DNA of 64,000 nt from JAJEFO01 sp965221845. GTDB lineage: Bacteria > Pseudomonadota > Alphaproteobacteria > Rhodobacterales > Rhodobacteraceae. The position numbers and the translations under genes were made by a program. Under the pieces are notes generated by a model. The model was not told the DNA's origin. It did not search any database and saw only the letters and a program-made list of their open reading frames with translations. Location of the stretch: NCBI GenBank assembly GCA_965221845.1, contig OZ244919.1, positions 496,001 to 560,000 of the forward strand, read 5' to 3'. Below, piece by piece: positions 8,493 through 18,067 of this stretch (the stretch's first letter is position 1; the number at the start of each line of letters is the position of its first letter).

Positions 8493-9941
8493 TCAGGCGC
8501 GCCAGAACCGTGACGTGAACAGGACGAACACCACCATGAGCTCGAGCCGTCCCACGAGCATCGCCGACAGGAGGATCCACTTCGCCGCGCCGCTCAGGCC
8601 CGCGAAGTTCCCGTTCGGACCGATCGTCGCGCCGAGGCCGGGTCCGACGTTGGCGAGTGCCGTGGCCGCGCCGCTGACGGCCGTGACGAGATCAAGCCCG
8701 GTCGCCGAAAGGAGCACGGCCACGACTCCGAAGGTCACGAGGAACATCGTGAGGAAGACCATGACCGAGGAAAGCACGTCTTCGCTCAGGCGCCGCCCGG
8801 CATACTTGAGCTGGTAGACCCCGTGCGGGCTCTGGATGCGTCGGATCTGGTTCGTCACGGCCCTGAGCAGGATCTGGTACCTGAACACCTTGACCGAGCA
8901 GCTGGTCGACCCGGCGCAACCGCCGATCAGGCCGACGAGGAAGAACACCGTCACGGGAAACGTACCCCAAAGCTGGTAGTTCGCGCTCGCATAGCCGGTG
9001 CCCGTCATGATCGACGTGATGTTGAACAGCGCCTCCCGCAAGGCGACACGCGCCGGCGTGTCCTGGGCGAGGATCCTGTGAAGCGCGATCAGGACAATGA
9101 TCGTCAGCAACGTCGTCAGGAACGCCCGCACCTGGCTGTCGCGCAGCAGCGCCGCAGAGGAGCCGGCAAGGATCTGCACGTAGCGCACGAACGGCAGGCT
9201 CGCCAGCATCATGAAGATCGCCGCGACGTATTCCGGCGCGCCCCGAAACGTCCCGAAGGACCCGTCACGGGTCGAAAAGCCGCCGGTGGCGATCGTGGTC
9301 ATCGCATGGTTGGCGGCCTCGAAGAGGGGCATGCCTGCAATCAGGTACGCCATGGCGCAGGCAACGGTCAGAACCAGGTAGATGACCGAGATGCGGGACG
9401 CGATTTCGGCGGCACGCGGCAGGACCTTGCCATCGGTGTCGAATCCCTCCGACCGGAAGATCTGCATGCCCCCGACCCTGAGCTCGGGAAGGAAGGCCAT
9501 GGCAACGACAATGATCCCGATGCCGCCGAACCATTGCAGCATGGACCGCCAGACGAGAAGCCCCGAAGGCAGCGCCTCCAGCCCGCTGAACACCGTCGAG
9601 CCGGTCGTTGTCAGTCCTGACATCGCCTCGAAATACGCGTCCGTGAAGCTCGCTCCCGGAGCGCCCCACATGAACGGCAGCGCCCCGAAGAAAGGAAGCA
9701 CGACCCAGACTCCCGTTGTCATCAGGAAGATCTGCTGCAGGCTCATGCCGCCGGCCACCGAATTCGACGACGCCACTGCCGTCAGCCCGCCGATCAGGAA
9801 CGTGATCAGGGCAGATTCCAGGAACGTGCCCGCATGGCTGTCGCCATGGGCAAGATCGACGAACATCGGTATCAGCATGGAGACGCCAAGCGCGGCAACG
9901 AGAAGGCCGGTGACGTATCCAACGGGCCTGAAGTCAACCAT
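8493..9941 (-). CDS. trkH: TrkH family potassium uptake transporter
   Basis: This 482-residue polytopic membrane protein is the K+-conducting subunit of a Trk/Ktr system. Four selectivity-filter repeats are visible: MSGLTTTGSTVF, TTIATGGFST, SIMTGTGYAS and ALANVGPGLG. The length and the GGIGIIVVAMAFLPELRVGG segment match TrkH. The start at 9941 (MVDFRPVGYV) gives the usual N-terminus. No trkA partner is present in the window. It follows the glutamine amidotransferase gene by 32 bases, so co-transcription is likely. Confidence 0.93.
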   Translation of the reverse strand: MVDFRPVGYVTGLLVAALGVSMLIPMFVDLAHGDSHAGTFLESALITFLIGGLTAVASSNSVAGGMSLQQIFLMTTGVWVVLPFFGALPFMWGAPGASFTDAYFEAMSGLTTTGSTVFSGLEALPSGLLVWRSMLQWFGGIGIIVVAMAFLPELRVGGMQIFRSEGFDTDGKVLPRAAEIASRISVIYLVLTVACAMAYLIAGMPLFEAANHAMTTIATGGFSTRDGSFGTFRGAPEYVAAIFMMLASLPFVRYVQILAGSSAALLRDSQVRAFLTTLLTIIVLIALHRILAQDTPARVALREALFNITSIMTGTGYASANYQLWGTFPVTVFFLVGLIGGCAGSTSCSVKVFRYQILLRAVTNQIRRIQSPHGVYQLKYAGRRLSEDVLSSVMVFLTMFLVTFGVVAVLLSATGLDLVTAVSGAATALANVGPGLGATIGPNGNFAGLSGAAKWILLSAMLVGRLELMVVFVLFTSRFWRA

Positions 9942-9973
9942 GCGGCGAGCCTTGGCCACGCAAGCTGCCCAAG

Positions 9974-10858
9974 TCAACTCCGCGGCGGCGCGCGCAGGCC
10001 CGCGATGCCGGCATGCCGCATCACCCGCCGCGCATCCGGGACGCCGGACCCTTCCGGGAGCCGGCCAGAGCTCCGGGCGGCATCCCCGGATCCACGCGCG
10101 CCCCGCGGCCGGCCGGCTTGCACGTAACGCTCCACGAACCGCCTCAGGATGATCTCGGGCTCGGTCACGTCAGCGGCCAGGCATGCCTCGGTCAGGGCAG
10201 CGGCCTCTTCGGGCGGGAAGTATCCGAAGTCGCGATATGTCCGGATGCGGTCCGCAAAGACCTGCCCGTCCGCTTCGGGGTGGAACTGAACGGCATAGAC
10301 GTTCTCCCCTGCGCGGATCATCTGGAAGGGGCAGGTTTCCGAGGACATGAGATGCACCGCTCCGTCCGGCAGCTCCTGAACCGCTTCCTTGTGCCCGACC
10401 AGGGCGTTGAACCTGCGTGGCAGGCCGGCCAGCAGCGGATCCGCCTGCCCGGCTTCCGTCACGTCGCACGGCACGGCCGAGACCGGCTCCGAATACAGCT
10501 TCTTCGAAACCTCCGCGCCCAGATGGCGCGCCAGCAGCCCAATGCCGTAGCAGCAACCGAGGAAAGGCATGTCCCGGGCAAGAATCTCGGGCATCAATGC
10601 AAGAAGCTCCGCCTCCGCCCGGGCCTCGACCGGATCGCGCATGACCGGATCGTCGCTGACGCAGCCCGGGCCGCCGCCGACAATCACCGCCGAATAGTCG
10701 TCGAGCAAAAAACCCTGCGGCAGCGGCCCGGTCTCCATCCTGTGCCGCCGGACCGCTGATTCTTCCAGGCGGCCCTTTTCGAGGAATGCGCGGAACTCGC
10801 CGTCAGACGCCTCGTCCTCCGGGCGCAGCTGAAGAACGAGAGCCGGTTTCGACATCAT
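9974..10858 (-). CDS. class I glutamine amidotransferase (GMP synthase-like)
   Basis: This 294-residue GATase-domain protein has the nucleophile cysteine in the elbow FLGCCYGIGLLARHLG and the catalytic histidine-glutamate in YAVQFHPEAD. It is a stand-alone GATase like the GuaA-type YfeJ/PuuD-like proteins, not a full GMP synthase. Two adjacent ATGs (10858 and 10855) are possible starts. The last 45 or so residues are arginine/glycine-rich and unlike the family, so a stop may have been lost. Substrate unknown. Confidence 0.82.
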   Translation of the reverse strand: MMSKPALVLQLRPEDEASDGEFRAFLEKGRLEESAVRRHRMETGPLPQGFLLDDYSAVIVGGGPGCVSDDPVMRDPVEARAEAELLALMPEILARDMPFLGCCYGIGLLARHLGAEVSKKLYSEPVSAVPCDVTEAGQADPLLAGLPRRFNALVGHKEAVQELPDGAVHLMSSETCPFQMIRAGENVYAVQFHPEADGQVFADRIRTYRDFGYFPPEEAAALTEACLAADVTEPEIILRRFVERYVQAGRPRGARGSGDAARSSGRLPEGSGVPDARRVMRHAGIAGLRAPPRS

Positions 10859-10934
10859 CGCGGCCCTGGCGCTTCCGGCAGATCCGGCGCGAGGGGCCCG
10901 CGCGACGGCAGGCCGCGCTTCGCCGGACTCCGCA

Positions 10935-12131
10935 TCATGCGGCATCGAGCGCCTGCCGGATGTCACCGACCAGGTCGTCCGCATCTTCCAGCCCCATCGA
11001 CAGGCGGACCAGGCCCGGCGATATGCCCAGCCCGTCCCGCTGCCCTTCGGTCAGTCTCTGATGAGTCGTTGTGGTCGGATGGGTCACGATCGACTTCGCG
11101 TCTCCCAGGTTGTTCGAGATCGTGAATATCCGGAGCGCGTTCAGGAACCGGAACGCGGCCTCCCGTCCTCCCTTGACCACGAAGGTCACGATCGTGCCGC
11201 CCGTTTCCATTTGCGACGTCGCGACTTCGTGCTGCGGATGGGACGGCAGGCCCGGATAGATGACCCTTTCAAGCCGCGCGTGCCCCTCGAAAGCCCTGGC
11301 CACCCTCGACGCGCTCTCCGCCTGCGCCCTGACACGAAGGTCCAGCGTCTCCATGCCCTTCAGCAGCAGCCATGCCGTGAACGGGCTCATGGCGCCGCCG
11401 GTGTGCTTGAGGAAGGGTTCGAGCGTCTTGCGAACATAGTCCCTGCTTCCAAGCACGACGCCGCCCAGAACCCGCCCCTGCCCGTCGATATGCTTGGTCG
11501 CGGAGTAGACGACGACGTCCGCGCCGAGTGCCAGCGCCCTGCCGAGGACGGGAGTCGAGAACACGTTGTCAACGATCACTTTCGCTCCCACGTCATGGGC
11601 GACCGCCGCCACCGACCTGATGTCAATCACTTCAAGCGTCGGATTGGAGATGCTTTCCAGAAAGACTGCCCTGGTGTCCGGCCTGACCGCCCCCTTCCAG
11701 GCGTCGAGATCCGTGCCGTCCACGAACGTGACATCAACGCCGAAACGCCGAAGAACCTCCTCCAGGACGTAGAGGCAGGATCCGAACAGCGCTCGCGCGG
11801 ACACCACGTGGTCGCCCGCCTTCAGCATGGCGGCCAGCGACGCGTAGACGGCCGCCATGCCGGAAGCGGTGGCGAAGGCGTCCTCGGCGCCTTCGATCGC
11901 GGCAATCCGCTCCTCGAACATCCGCACCGTCGGGTTCCCGTAGCGTGCGTAGATGAACTCGTCCGCGCCAGCCTCCTCGAACCGCCGGGCGGCCTGCTCG
12001 GCAGATTCGTAAGCGAAGCCCTGCGTGAGAAAGATCGGTTCGGCGACCTCTCCGTACCGGCTCCGCCGGATGCCTTCATGCACGAGCTTCGTGCGCTTCT
12101 TCCATTCCTCGGTAATGGGGACGCCTCCCAT
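10935..12131 (-). CDS. metZ: O-succinylhomoserine sulfhydrylase
   Basis: This 398-residue PLP enzyme of the Cys/Met metabolism family makes homocysteine from O-succinylhomoserine and sulfide in methionine synthesis. The PLP lysine is in YSATKHIDGQGR, with EGAEDAFATASGMAA and SISNPTLEVIDI as supporting motifs. The N-terminus WKKRTKLVHEGIRRS is typical of MetZ. A SAM-II riboswitch lies directly upstream on the same strand, which fits a methionine gene repressed by S-adenosylmethionine. The start at 12131 lacks a strong ribosome binding site. Confidence 0.93.
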   Translation of the reverse strand: MGGVPITEEWKKRTKLVHEGIRRSRYGEVAEPIFLTQGFAYESAEQAARRFEEAGADEFIYARYGNPTVRMFEERIAAIEGAEDAFATASGMAAVYASLAAMLKAGDHVVSARALFGSCLYVLEEVLRRFGVDVTFVDGTDLDAWKGAVRPDTRAVFLESISNPTLEVIDIRSVAAVAHDVGAKVIVDNVFSTPVLGRALALGADVVVYSATKHIDGQGRVLGGVVLGSRDYVRKTLEPFLKHTGGAMSPFTAWLLLKGMETLDLRVRAQAESASRVARAFEGHARLERVIYPGLPSHPQHEVATSQMETGGTIVTFVVKGGREAAFRFLNALRIFTISNNLGDAKSIVTHPTTTTHQRLTEGQRDGLGISPGLVRLSMGLEDADDLVGDIRQALDAA

Positions 12132-12180
12132 TCGAACCAGGTCCCGACCGCGGGAGAGCCAGGTGCATCAACGTCCCGGA

Positions 12181-12240
12181 CCTCTTTAGCGGAGTCTTTT
12201 GCGTGGCCCGCAATCCGGTGAACAAATCGCCACGTGCCGC
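12181..12240 (-). promoter_or_regulatory. SAM-II riboswitch (metZ leader)
   Basis: Read on the minus strand, the leader has P1 strands CGTGGC (12229-12234) and GCCACG (12202-12207), enclosing GATTTG and ATTGCGG. These are followed by an A-rich run and GCTAAAGAGG, the order and sequence of the compact SAM-II aptamer with its pseudoknot. It lies 50 bases before the metZ start. SAM binding is known to sequester the translation initiation region in this class. Here the AGAGG element is some way from the annotated ATG, so the exact expression platform is uncertain. Confidence 0.85.
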
Positions 12241-12314
12241 ACTGCGTACCTGCGCCGGGGATCCTGGTCAAGGACGTTGCCGAGGACATTGCCCGCCAGC
12301 ACGGGCTTCGTCGC

Positions 12315-12518
12315 TCAATCGGCGGGATCGGGATCGGGATTCTCAAGGATCTTCTCGAGGTCGAGCAGGGCCTGATCGAAACTGCCGCTGTCCGGCCCGT
12401 CGCTGTAATCGGCCAGCTTGTCATAGATCGCCTTGCCCGCCGCCATGCGGGCCTTGGTCTGTTCGTCCGGGTCGGCAATCCCCTCGGCCTTCCGGTAGGC
12501 GGCAAACAGGGTTTTCAA
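12315..12518 (-). CDS. small acidic hypothetical protein
   Basis: A 67-residue frame starts at TTG (12518) and encodes a helical, acidic protein ending in NPDPDPAD. The balanced composition looks protein-like, but there is no ATG and I recognise no family. It lies between the metZ riboswitch and the divergent glutathione transferase gene. Confidence 0.35.
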   Translation of the reverse strand: MKTLFAAYRKAEGIADPDEQTKARMAAGKAIYDKLADYSDGPDSGSFDQALLDLEKILENPDPDPAD

Positions 12519-12613
12519 TTGGGCTACACCCGCTGTCGACAGATGTCCTTGATCTCGAGCCGGAATGCGTCACCTTGTGCCGAGACTCCAAGCGATTCCG
12601 GAAAGGAAACCGC

Positions 12614-13327
12614 ATGCCGGACCCCGTAGAGCTCCATTACTGGCCGACCCCGAACGGCTGGAAAGTCACGATCGCCCTCGAAGAGATGGGCCTGCCCTAC
12701 ACGCTTCGTCTCGTGGACATCGGCAAGGGCGACCAGTTCGACCCGGAGTTCCTCAAGCTCTCCCCCAACAACCGCATGCCGGCAATGACCGACCCGGACG
12801 GACCGGACGGCCGCCCGGTCTCGATCTTCGAATCCGGCGCCATCCTGCAATATCTCGGCCGCAAGACAGGACGGTTCTACGGCTCGTCGGACCGAGACCG
12901 GATCGTCATCGACCAGTGGCTGATGTGGCAGATGGGCGGTGTCGGCCCGATGGCGGGCCAGGCGCACCATTTCCTCAAGTACGCGCCGCAGCTCTCGCCT
13001 CCCCAGGTCCTTCCCTACGCGCAGGAGCGCTACCGGAACGAGGTCGCGCGGCTCTACAGCGTGCTCAACACCCGGCTCGGGGAAAGCCGGTTCGTCGCCG
13101 GCGACTACTCGATCGCCGACATGGCCGTCTGGCCATGGGCGCAGAACTGGGAAGGGCAGGAGCAGGACATCGAGGACAAGCCCCACTTTGCGCGCTGGCT
13201 GGACGAGGTCGGACGCCGCCCGGCGGTCGTCAGGGGCAAGGCGGTGGCGGAGGAGATGCGCAACCGTCAGCAGTCGCCCGACGAGAAGAAGGCATCGGAC
13301 AAGGTTCTCTTCGGCCAGAAAGGATGA
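12614..13327 (+). CDS. glutathione S-transferase family protein (YfcG/nu-class-like)
   Basis: This 237-residue protein has an N-terminal thioredoxin fold (ELHYWPTPNGWKVTIALEE) with the NNRMPAMTD cis-proline motif and SIFESGAILQYLG, which binds the glutathione gamma-glutamyl group. The C-terminal helical domain ends around FARWLDEVGRRPAV. This pattern matches the disulfide-bond oxidoreductase type of GST. A GGAAAGGAAAC ribosome binding region precedes the ATG. The physiological substrate is unknown. Confidence 0.9.
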   Translation: MPDPVELHYWPTPNGWKVTIALEEMGLPYTLRLVDIGKGDQFDPEFLKLSPNNRMPAMTDPDGPDGRPVSIFESGAILQYLGRKTGRFYGSSDRDRIVIDQWLMWQMGGVGPMAGQAHHFLKYAPQLSPPQVLPYAQERYRNEVARLYSVLNTRLGESRFVAGDYSIADMAVWPWAQNWEGQEQDIEDKPHFARWLDEVGRRPAVVRGKAVAEEMRNRQQSPDEKKASDKVLFGQKG

Positions 13328-13357
13328 GGCCCTCGGGATCCGGCGCCGTGACGGCGT

Positions 13358-13972
13358 CTACTCCGGCTCGTCCGCCTCTTCGGCGACCAGGTCGTGCCAC
13401 AGGGTCAGCCTGATCTGGAGCCAGATGAACAGGAACAGCGCGATGGGAAACCCGAACGTCTCGATCTTGACCCAGGCATCCGTCGACATCGTCCGCCAGA
13501 CGACCTCGTTGGCAAGCGCCAGTCCGACAAAGAAAGCCGCCAGGCGCTTCGTGAGCTTCATCCAGCCCTCGTCGGTCAAGGGCAGGAATTCGGACATGGC
13601 CCAGGCCAGGTAGGACCGTCCCTGCAGGATCCCGATCCCGAGAATGCCTGCGAGGACGCCATAGACCAGGGTGGTCTTGACCTTGAAGAACCTCTCGTCG
13701 TTCAGCCAGACCGTCAGGCCGCCGAAGATCACCACCATCACGACCGTGAAGACCTGCATCCGGCTCAGGCGGCCTGTCAGCTTCCAGAGGATCGCCATCG
13801 AGGCCAGCAGGATCGGCACGAAGAGTCCGGCAGCCACGATGAACCCGGAATACTCCGTGCCGCCAAAGGCGTAGGTGTCGTCCCGCATCCAGAGGTAAGC
13901 CACGAAGAACAGCAGCGGCGGGCCCATCTCGAGCGCCTGCCGGACCGCCGGATTCACCTTGTGTTCACTCAT
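13358..13972 (-). CDS. yciB: inner membrane protein YciB / septation protein A family
   Basis: This 204-residue protein has five or so transmembrane helices, with the family motifs YSGFIVAAGLFVP, GGLTVWLND and FFKVKTTLVYG. The E. coli homologue helps maintain the cell envelope and interacts with division and elongation proteins. The start at 13972 overlaps the purD stop by 8 bases, so the two are probably co-transcribed. Confidence 0.92.
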   Translation of the reverse strand: MSEHKVNPAVRQALEMGPPLLFFVAYLWMRDDTYAFGGTEYSGFIVAAGLFVPILLASMAILWKLTGRLSRMQVFTVVMVVIFGGLTVWLNDERFFKVKTTLVYGVLAGILGIGILQGRSYLAWAMSEFLPLTDEGWMKLTKRLAAFFVGLALANEVVWRTMSTDAWVKIETFGFPIALFLFIWLQIRLTLWHDLVAEEADEPE

Positions 13973-15284
13973 GGCCCGCCTCCGACGCATGACCGGCGCG
14001 CCCGGGTTCGGCCGCCTCGCGCCCCAAAGCCCGCCAGCCGATGTCCCGACGGCACGTTCCGCCGGGCCAATCGATCCTGTCAACCAGCGCGTAGGCGGCA
14101 TCCCGGGCCTCCTGCAGGCTGGCGCCGCGGGCTGAGGCGTTCAGGACCCGGCCGCCGGCAGAGACGATCCCGCGTTCCGTCCGCAAGGTTCCGGCATGAA
14201 ACACCATCTGGCGGGAATCGCCGGCAAGGTCCTCGATGCCGGGGATTGGACGGCCCGTGTCGTAGCCGCCCGGATAGCCCTTGGCCGCCATCACGACCGT
14301 CATCGCGTGATCCGCCGCCCAGCTGACGCGCGCTTCCGAGAGCCTCCCCTCGGCGGTGGCCTGCATGAGATCGAGGGCCTGCGCCCCGAGCCGCATCATC
14401 AGCACCTGGCACTCCGGATCGCCGAACCTCACGTTGTACTCGACCAGCCGCGGGGCGCCGCCCTCGATCATGAGGCCGGCGTACAGGACGCCCTGAAAGG
14501 GCGTGCCGCGCCGAACCATCTCCGCAAGCGTCGGGCGGATGATGTCCTCCATCGTGCGTGCGGCAACGGACTCGTCCAGGACGGGCGCGGGCGAATAAGC
14601 CCCCATGCCGCCTGTGTTGGCTCCCGTGTCGCCCTCGCCGATCCGCTTGTGGTCCTGCGCCGTGCCGACAGGCAAGGCGTCCGTGCCGTCGCACAGCACG
14701 AAGAAGGAAGCCTCCTCGCCGTCCATGAACTCCTCGATGACCACCTCGGCGCCATCGGCGCCGAACGCGCCGCCGAGCACGTGGTCGACGGCCGCTTCCG
14801 CCTCGGCCGCGCCCCGGGCGACGAAGACCCCCTTGCCCGCCGCAAGCCCGTCCGCCTTCACGACGATCGGCGCGCTCCGCGCGCGAATGTGCGCCTTGGC
14901 GGGCGCCGCCTCGGTGAATCGCGCCCAGGCCGCCGTGGGAACGCCGGCGGCGTCACAGACCTCCTTGGCGAACCGCTTCGAGGATTCCAGCCGTGCCGCC
15001 TCCCGCGACGGGCCGAAGACATTGAAGCCGGCGGCGCGAAAGTCATCGGCCACGCCGGCCGCCAGCGGCGCTTCCGGTCCGACGATGACGAGATCGATCG
15101 AGCTTGCCTCGGCGAACTCCACCATTTCCGCGCCGTTCCCGATGTCGATGGAGGCGCATTCGGCGATTGCCGCGATCCCGGCATTGCCCGGCGCGACGAC
15201 GAGCCGGTCGCATTTCGGATTCTGCATCACCGCCCAGGCCAGCGCGTGCTCCCGTCCGCCGCCGCCAAGAACGAGAATATTCAT
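13965..15284 (-). CDS. purD: phosphoribosylamine-glycine ligase
   Basis: This 439-residue ATP-grasp enzyme forms glycinamide ribonucleotide in purine synthesis. The N-domain starts NILVLGGGGREHALAW. The ATP-grasp core has VVKADGLAAGKGV and EEFMDGEEASFFV, and the glycine/phosphate loop is GANTGGMGAYSP, with NVRFGDPECQ for metal binding. The length matches the family, with a short arginine-rich tail. It is divergent from xseA across 69 bases. Confidence 0.95.
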   Translation of the reverse strand: MNILVLGGGGREHALAWAVMQNPKCDRLVVAPGNAGIAAIAECASIDIGNGAEMVEFAEASSIDLVIVGPEAPLAAGVADDFRAAGFNVFGPSREAARLESSKRFAKEVCDAAGVPTAAWARFTEAAPAKAHIRARSAPIVVKADGLAAGKGVFVARGAAEAEAAVDHVLGGAFGADGAEVVIEEFMDGEEASFFVLCDGTDALPVGTAQDHKRIGEGDTGANTGGMGAYSPAPVLDESVAARTMEDIIRPTLAEMVRRGTPFQGVLYAGLMIEGGAPRLVEYNVRFGDPECQVLMMRLGAQALDLMQATAEGRLSEARVSWAADHAMTVVMAAKGYPGGYDTGRPIPGIEDLAGDSRQMVFHAGTLRTERGIVSAGGRVLNASARGASLQEARDAAYALVDRIDWPGGTCRRDIGWRALGREAAEPGRAGHASEAGHE

Positions 15285-15353
15285 CGGCGCTCCGCTTCCC
15301 CTTGCCCGACCGGCGTTCTAGGGTCGGGCCGGAGGAAACGCAAGGCGACGGGC

Positions 15354-16877
15354 ATGGAGCTATTCGAGGCGGCATCCGGCGACAACACGCCCGAATTCAC
15401 CGTGAGCGAGATTGCGGGCCGCGTGAAACGCCTCGTGGAATCGGAGCTCGGCTGGGTGCGCGTGCGCGGCGAGGTCGGGCGGGTCGTGCTGGCCCGGTCG
15501 GGGCATCTCTATTTCGACCTCAAGGACGACCGCTCCGTGCTGTCGTGCATGACGTGGAAGCGCCAGGTGCCGGCGCTCTCAATGATGCCCGAAGAGGGCA
15601 TGGAGGTGATCGCCGAAGGCAAGATGACCGCTTCCGGATTCCAGTCGCGGTTCAGCCTGAACGCCGAGCGAATCGTCGTCGCCGGTGAAGGCGCGCTGAT
15701 GGCGATGCTCGAGAGGCGCAAGAGGAAGCTTGCAGCCGAAGGCCTCTTCGACGAGGCGCGCAAGAAGCCGCTGCCATACCTGCCGGGCGTCATCGGAGTC
15801 ATCACGTCGCCGCAAGGCGTCGTGATCCGGGACATCCTGCACAGGCTCCGCGAGCGATTCCCCAGGGAAGTCGTCATCTGGCCCGTCGCCGTGCAGGGCG
15901 ACGCCTGCGCGAGGGAAGTGTCGCGCGCCATCGCCGGGTTCAACGCGCTGCCAACCGGCGGATCGCCGCCCCGTCCAGACCTGTTGATCGTCGCGCGCGG
16001 CGGCGGCTCTGTAGAGGATCTCTGGGGCTTCAACGAAGAGGCCGTTGCGCGCGCGGCCTTCGAATCCGAAATCCCTCTTGTCTCGGCGGTCGGCCACGAA
16101 ACCGACACGACGCTCATAGACCTCGCTGCAGACCGCCGCGCGCCCACGCCGACTGCAGCGGCGGAGATCTCGGTGCCGGTCCGTTCCGACCTGCTCGCCG
16201 CCCTGGCCAGCAGCGAGGCGCGGCTGTCGCGCGGCATGGCGCGCGGCATTGACGCGCCGCGCCAGCGGATCTCGGCGCTCGCATGCCGCCTGCCGCAACC
16301 GGAGACCCTCCTTGCCGATCCGAGCCAGCGGCTCGACCTGGCAGGCGAGGCCCTGCCGAGAGGTCTCTGCCATCTGGCGGAGCGGAAGCGGGGCGCCCTC
16401 GCCGGCGCGGCAGCCGGCCTTCGGAATGCGCTCTTGAAGTCCAGGCTGGATCGCGAGAGACAGCTGCTCCAGCACCGGGCAGCCAGCCTGGCGAAGGGCT
16501 TCGGACATGCGCTTGAACGCAGGAACGAACGCGTGTCTGCGCTGGCCGCCCGTCTCCGTTTCGGGCTTGCGCCGAGGCATGTCCGGCAGACACAGGGAGA
16601 CCTCGACCGGTTCGGCACAAGAATGGCGGCGGCGTTCAGGGCCAGGCTGGCCCTGCTCGACGACCGCCTTCAGGCGCTGGAACGGACGCGGGCCGGCCTT
16701 GGCTACAGAGCCACGCTGGCACGCGGCTACGCGATCGTCCGGAGCGGCACGGCCGTGCTGACAGCGGCGGAGGAGGCTCGCCGCTCCCCATCGCTGGAAA
16801 TCGAGTTCCGGGACGGGCGGATCGAGGTCCGCGGCATGAAGGGCGGTTCGACGGAATCGCCAGGCAGCCGGGAGTGA
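15354..16877 (+). CDS. xseA: exodeoxyribonuclease VII large subunit
   Basis: This 507-residue catalytic subunit degrades single-stranded DNA from both ends. It has an N-terminal OB fold (residues 15-110, GWVRVRGEVGRVVLARSGHLYFDL). The catalytic core follows with GVITSPQGVVIRDIL, ARGGGSVEDLWGFNEE and SAVGHETDTTLIDLAADRRA. A coiled-coil region and the closing ATLARGYAIV motif complete it. The small subunit XseB is not in the window. Confidence 0.95.
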   Translation: MELFEAASGDNTPEFTVSEIAGRVKRLVESELGWVRVRGEVGRVVLARSGHLYFDLKDDRSVLSCMTWKRQVPALSMMPEEGMEVIAEGKMTASGFQSRFSLNAERIVVAGEGALMAMLERRKRKLAAEGLFDEARKKPLPYLPGVIGVITSPQGVVIRDILHRLRERFPREVVIWPVAVQGDACAREVSRAIAGFNALPTGGSPPRPDLLIVARGGGSVEDLWGFNEEAVARAAFESEIPLVSAVGHETDTTLIDLAADRRAPTPTAAAEISVPVRSDLLAALASSEARLSRGMARGIDAPRQRISALACRLPQPETLLADPSQRLDLAGEALPRGLCHLAERKRGALAGAAAGLRNALLKSRLDRERQLLQHRAASLAKGFGHALERRNERVSALAARLRFGLAPRHVRQTQGDLDRFGTRMAAAFRARLALLDDRLQALERTRAGLGYRATLARGYAIVRSGTAVLTAAEEARRSPSLEIEFRDGRIEVRGMKGGSTESPGSRE

Positions 16878-16955
16878 GGCTGCGCCAGTCCGGCGTTCCT
16901 GACCGCCGTCACGATCGCGCTTCCATCTCGCACCGTCCGGGATTAGGTCGCTGGC

Positions 16956-17993
16956 ATGGCTTTTTTCGCAAGACTGAAGGAACGGCTCTTCAGGTCGTCC
17001 TCGAAACTCGGCGAAGGGCTCGACGCGATCGTCGGGGGCGGTGACCGCCCCGACGAAGCTTCCGGCGCCACCCTGCCAGGCCCGCTGCCGGCTGAACCGC
17101 CGGGCGCCGCCGGATCCCCGGATCGAGCGCAGGATCGCGACGGCTCGTCGCCCGCGATCCGGCGCGCCCTTGACGACGCAATGCTCGAGCAGATGGAGGA
17201 ATTTCTCATAGCGTCGGACATGGGTGTCGAAACGGCAATGCGCGTTGCCGCCAACCTGGCCGAAGGACGATTCGGACGGAAACTCTCCACGGCCGACCTG
17301 AAGGATCTCCTGGCCGACGAAATCGCCCGCATCATGGAGCCGGTGGCCAGTCCGATGCCCATCTTCCCCAAGCGGCCGCAGGTCGTGCTGGTGGTCGGCG
17401 TCAACGGTTCCGGCAAGACAACGACCATCGGCAAGCTTGCCTCCCAGCTCCGTGATGACGGGAAGTCCGTGGTGATTGCCGCCTGCGACACCTTTCGGGC
17501 GGCCGCGGTCGAGCAGCTGCAGATATGGGGCCAGCGGGCAGGCGTCCCCGTACTGACGGCGCAGGAGGGTTCGGATCCGGCAAGCCTGGCGTTCCAGGCA
17601 ATGGCGCAGGCTGAATCCGAGAAGGCCGACATCCTCGTGATTGACACGGCAGGACGCCTCCAGAACCGGAACGACCTGATGGAGGAGCTCGCCAAGATCG
17701 TTCGCGTCATCCGGAAGAGGGATCCGGAGGCGCCGCACAACACGCTTCTGGTGCTCGATGCCACGACCGGACAGAACGCACTGTCCCAGGTCGAGACATT
17801 CCGCGATGTCGCGGACGTCTCCGGCCTTGTCATGACAAAGCTTGACGGCACCGCGAAAGGCGGCGTGCTGGTCGCACTGGCAGACCGGTTCGGACTGCCG
17901 ATCCACGCGATCGGGGTCGGCGAACGGATCGACGACCTGGCACCCTTCGATCCGCGAGACTTTGCGGCTGCCCTGACCGGGATCGAGGCGTGA
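16956..17993 (+). CDS. ftsY: signal recognition particle receptor FtsY
   Basis: This 345-residue SRP GTPase docks ribosome-nascent chain complexes at the membrane. A variable acidic/proline-rich region (about residues 25-70) precedes the NG domain. G1 is GVNGSGKTTTIGKL, followed by DTFRAAAVEQLQIW, G3 DTAGRLQN and G4 TKLDGTAKGG. The length is normal for alphaproteobacteria. It lies 78 bases after xseA. A short GAAGCC/GGCTTC hairpin follows the stop but lacks a T run. Confidence 0.95.
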   Translation: MAFFARLKERLFRSSSKLGEGLDAIVGGGDRPDEASGATLPGPLPAEPPGAAGSPDRAQDRDGSSPAIRRALDDAMLEQMEEFLIASDMGVETAMRVAANLAEGRFGRKLSTADLKDLLADEIARIMEPVASPMPIFPKRPQVVLVVGVNGSGKTTTIGKLASQLRDDGKSVVIAACDTFRAAAVEQLQIWGQRAGVPVLTAQEGSDPASLAFQAMAQAESEKADILVIDTAGRLQNRNDLMEELAKIVRVIRKRDPEAPHNTLLVLDATTGQNALSQVETFRDVADVSGLVMTKLDGTAKGGVLVALADRFGLPIHAIGVGERIDDLAPFDPRDFAAALTGIEA

Positions 17994-18067
17994 AGAAGCC
18001 TTTCGTGCGGGCTTCGCGGGCATGAAAGACGGTTTCGCCCAAGCGTGACAGGGGGCCTTGGCCGGAA

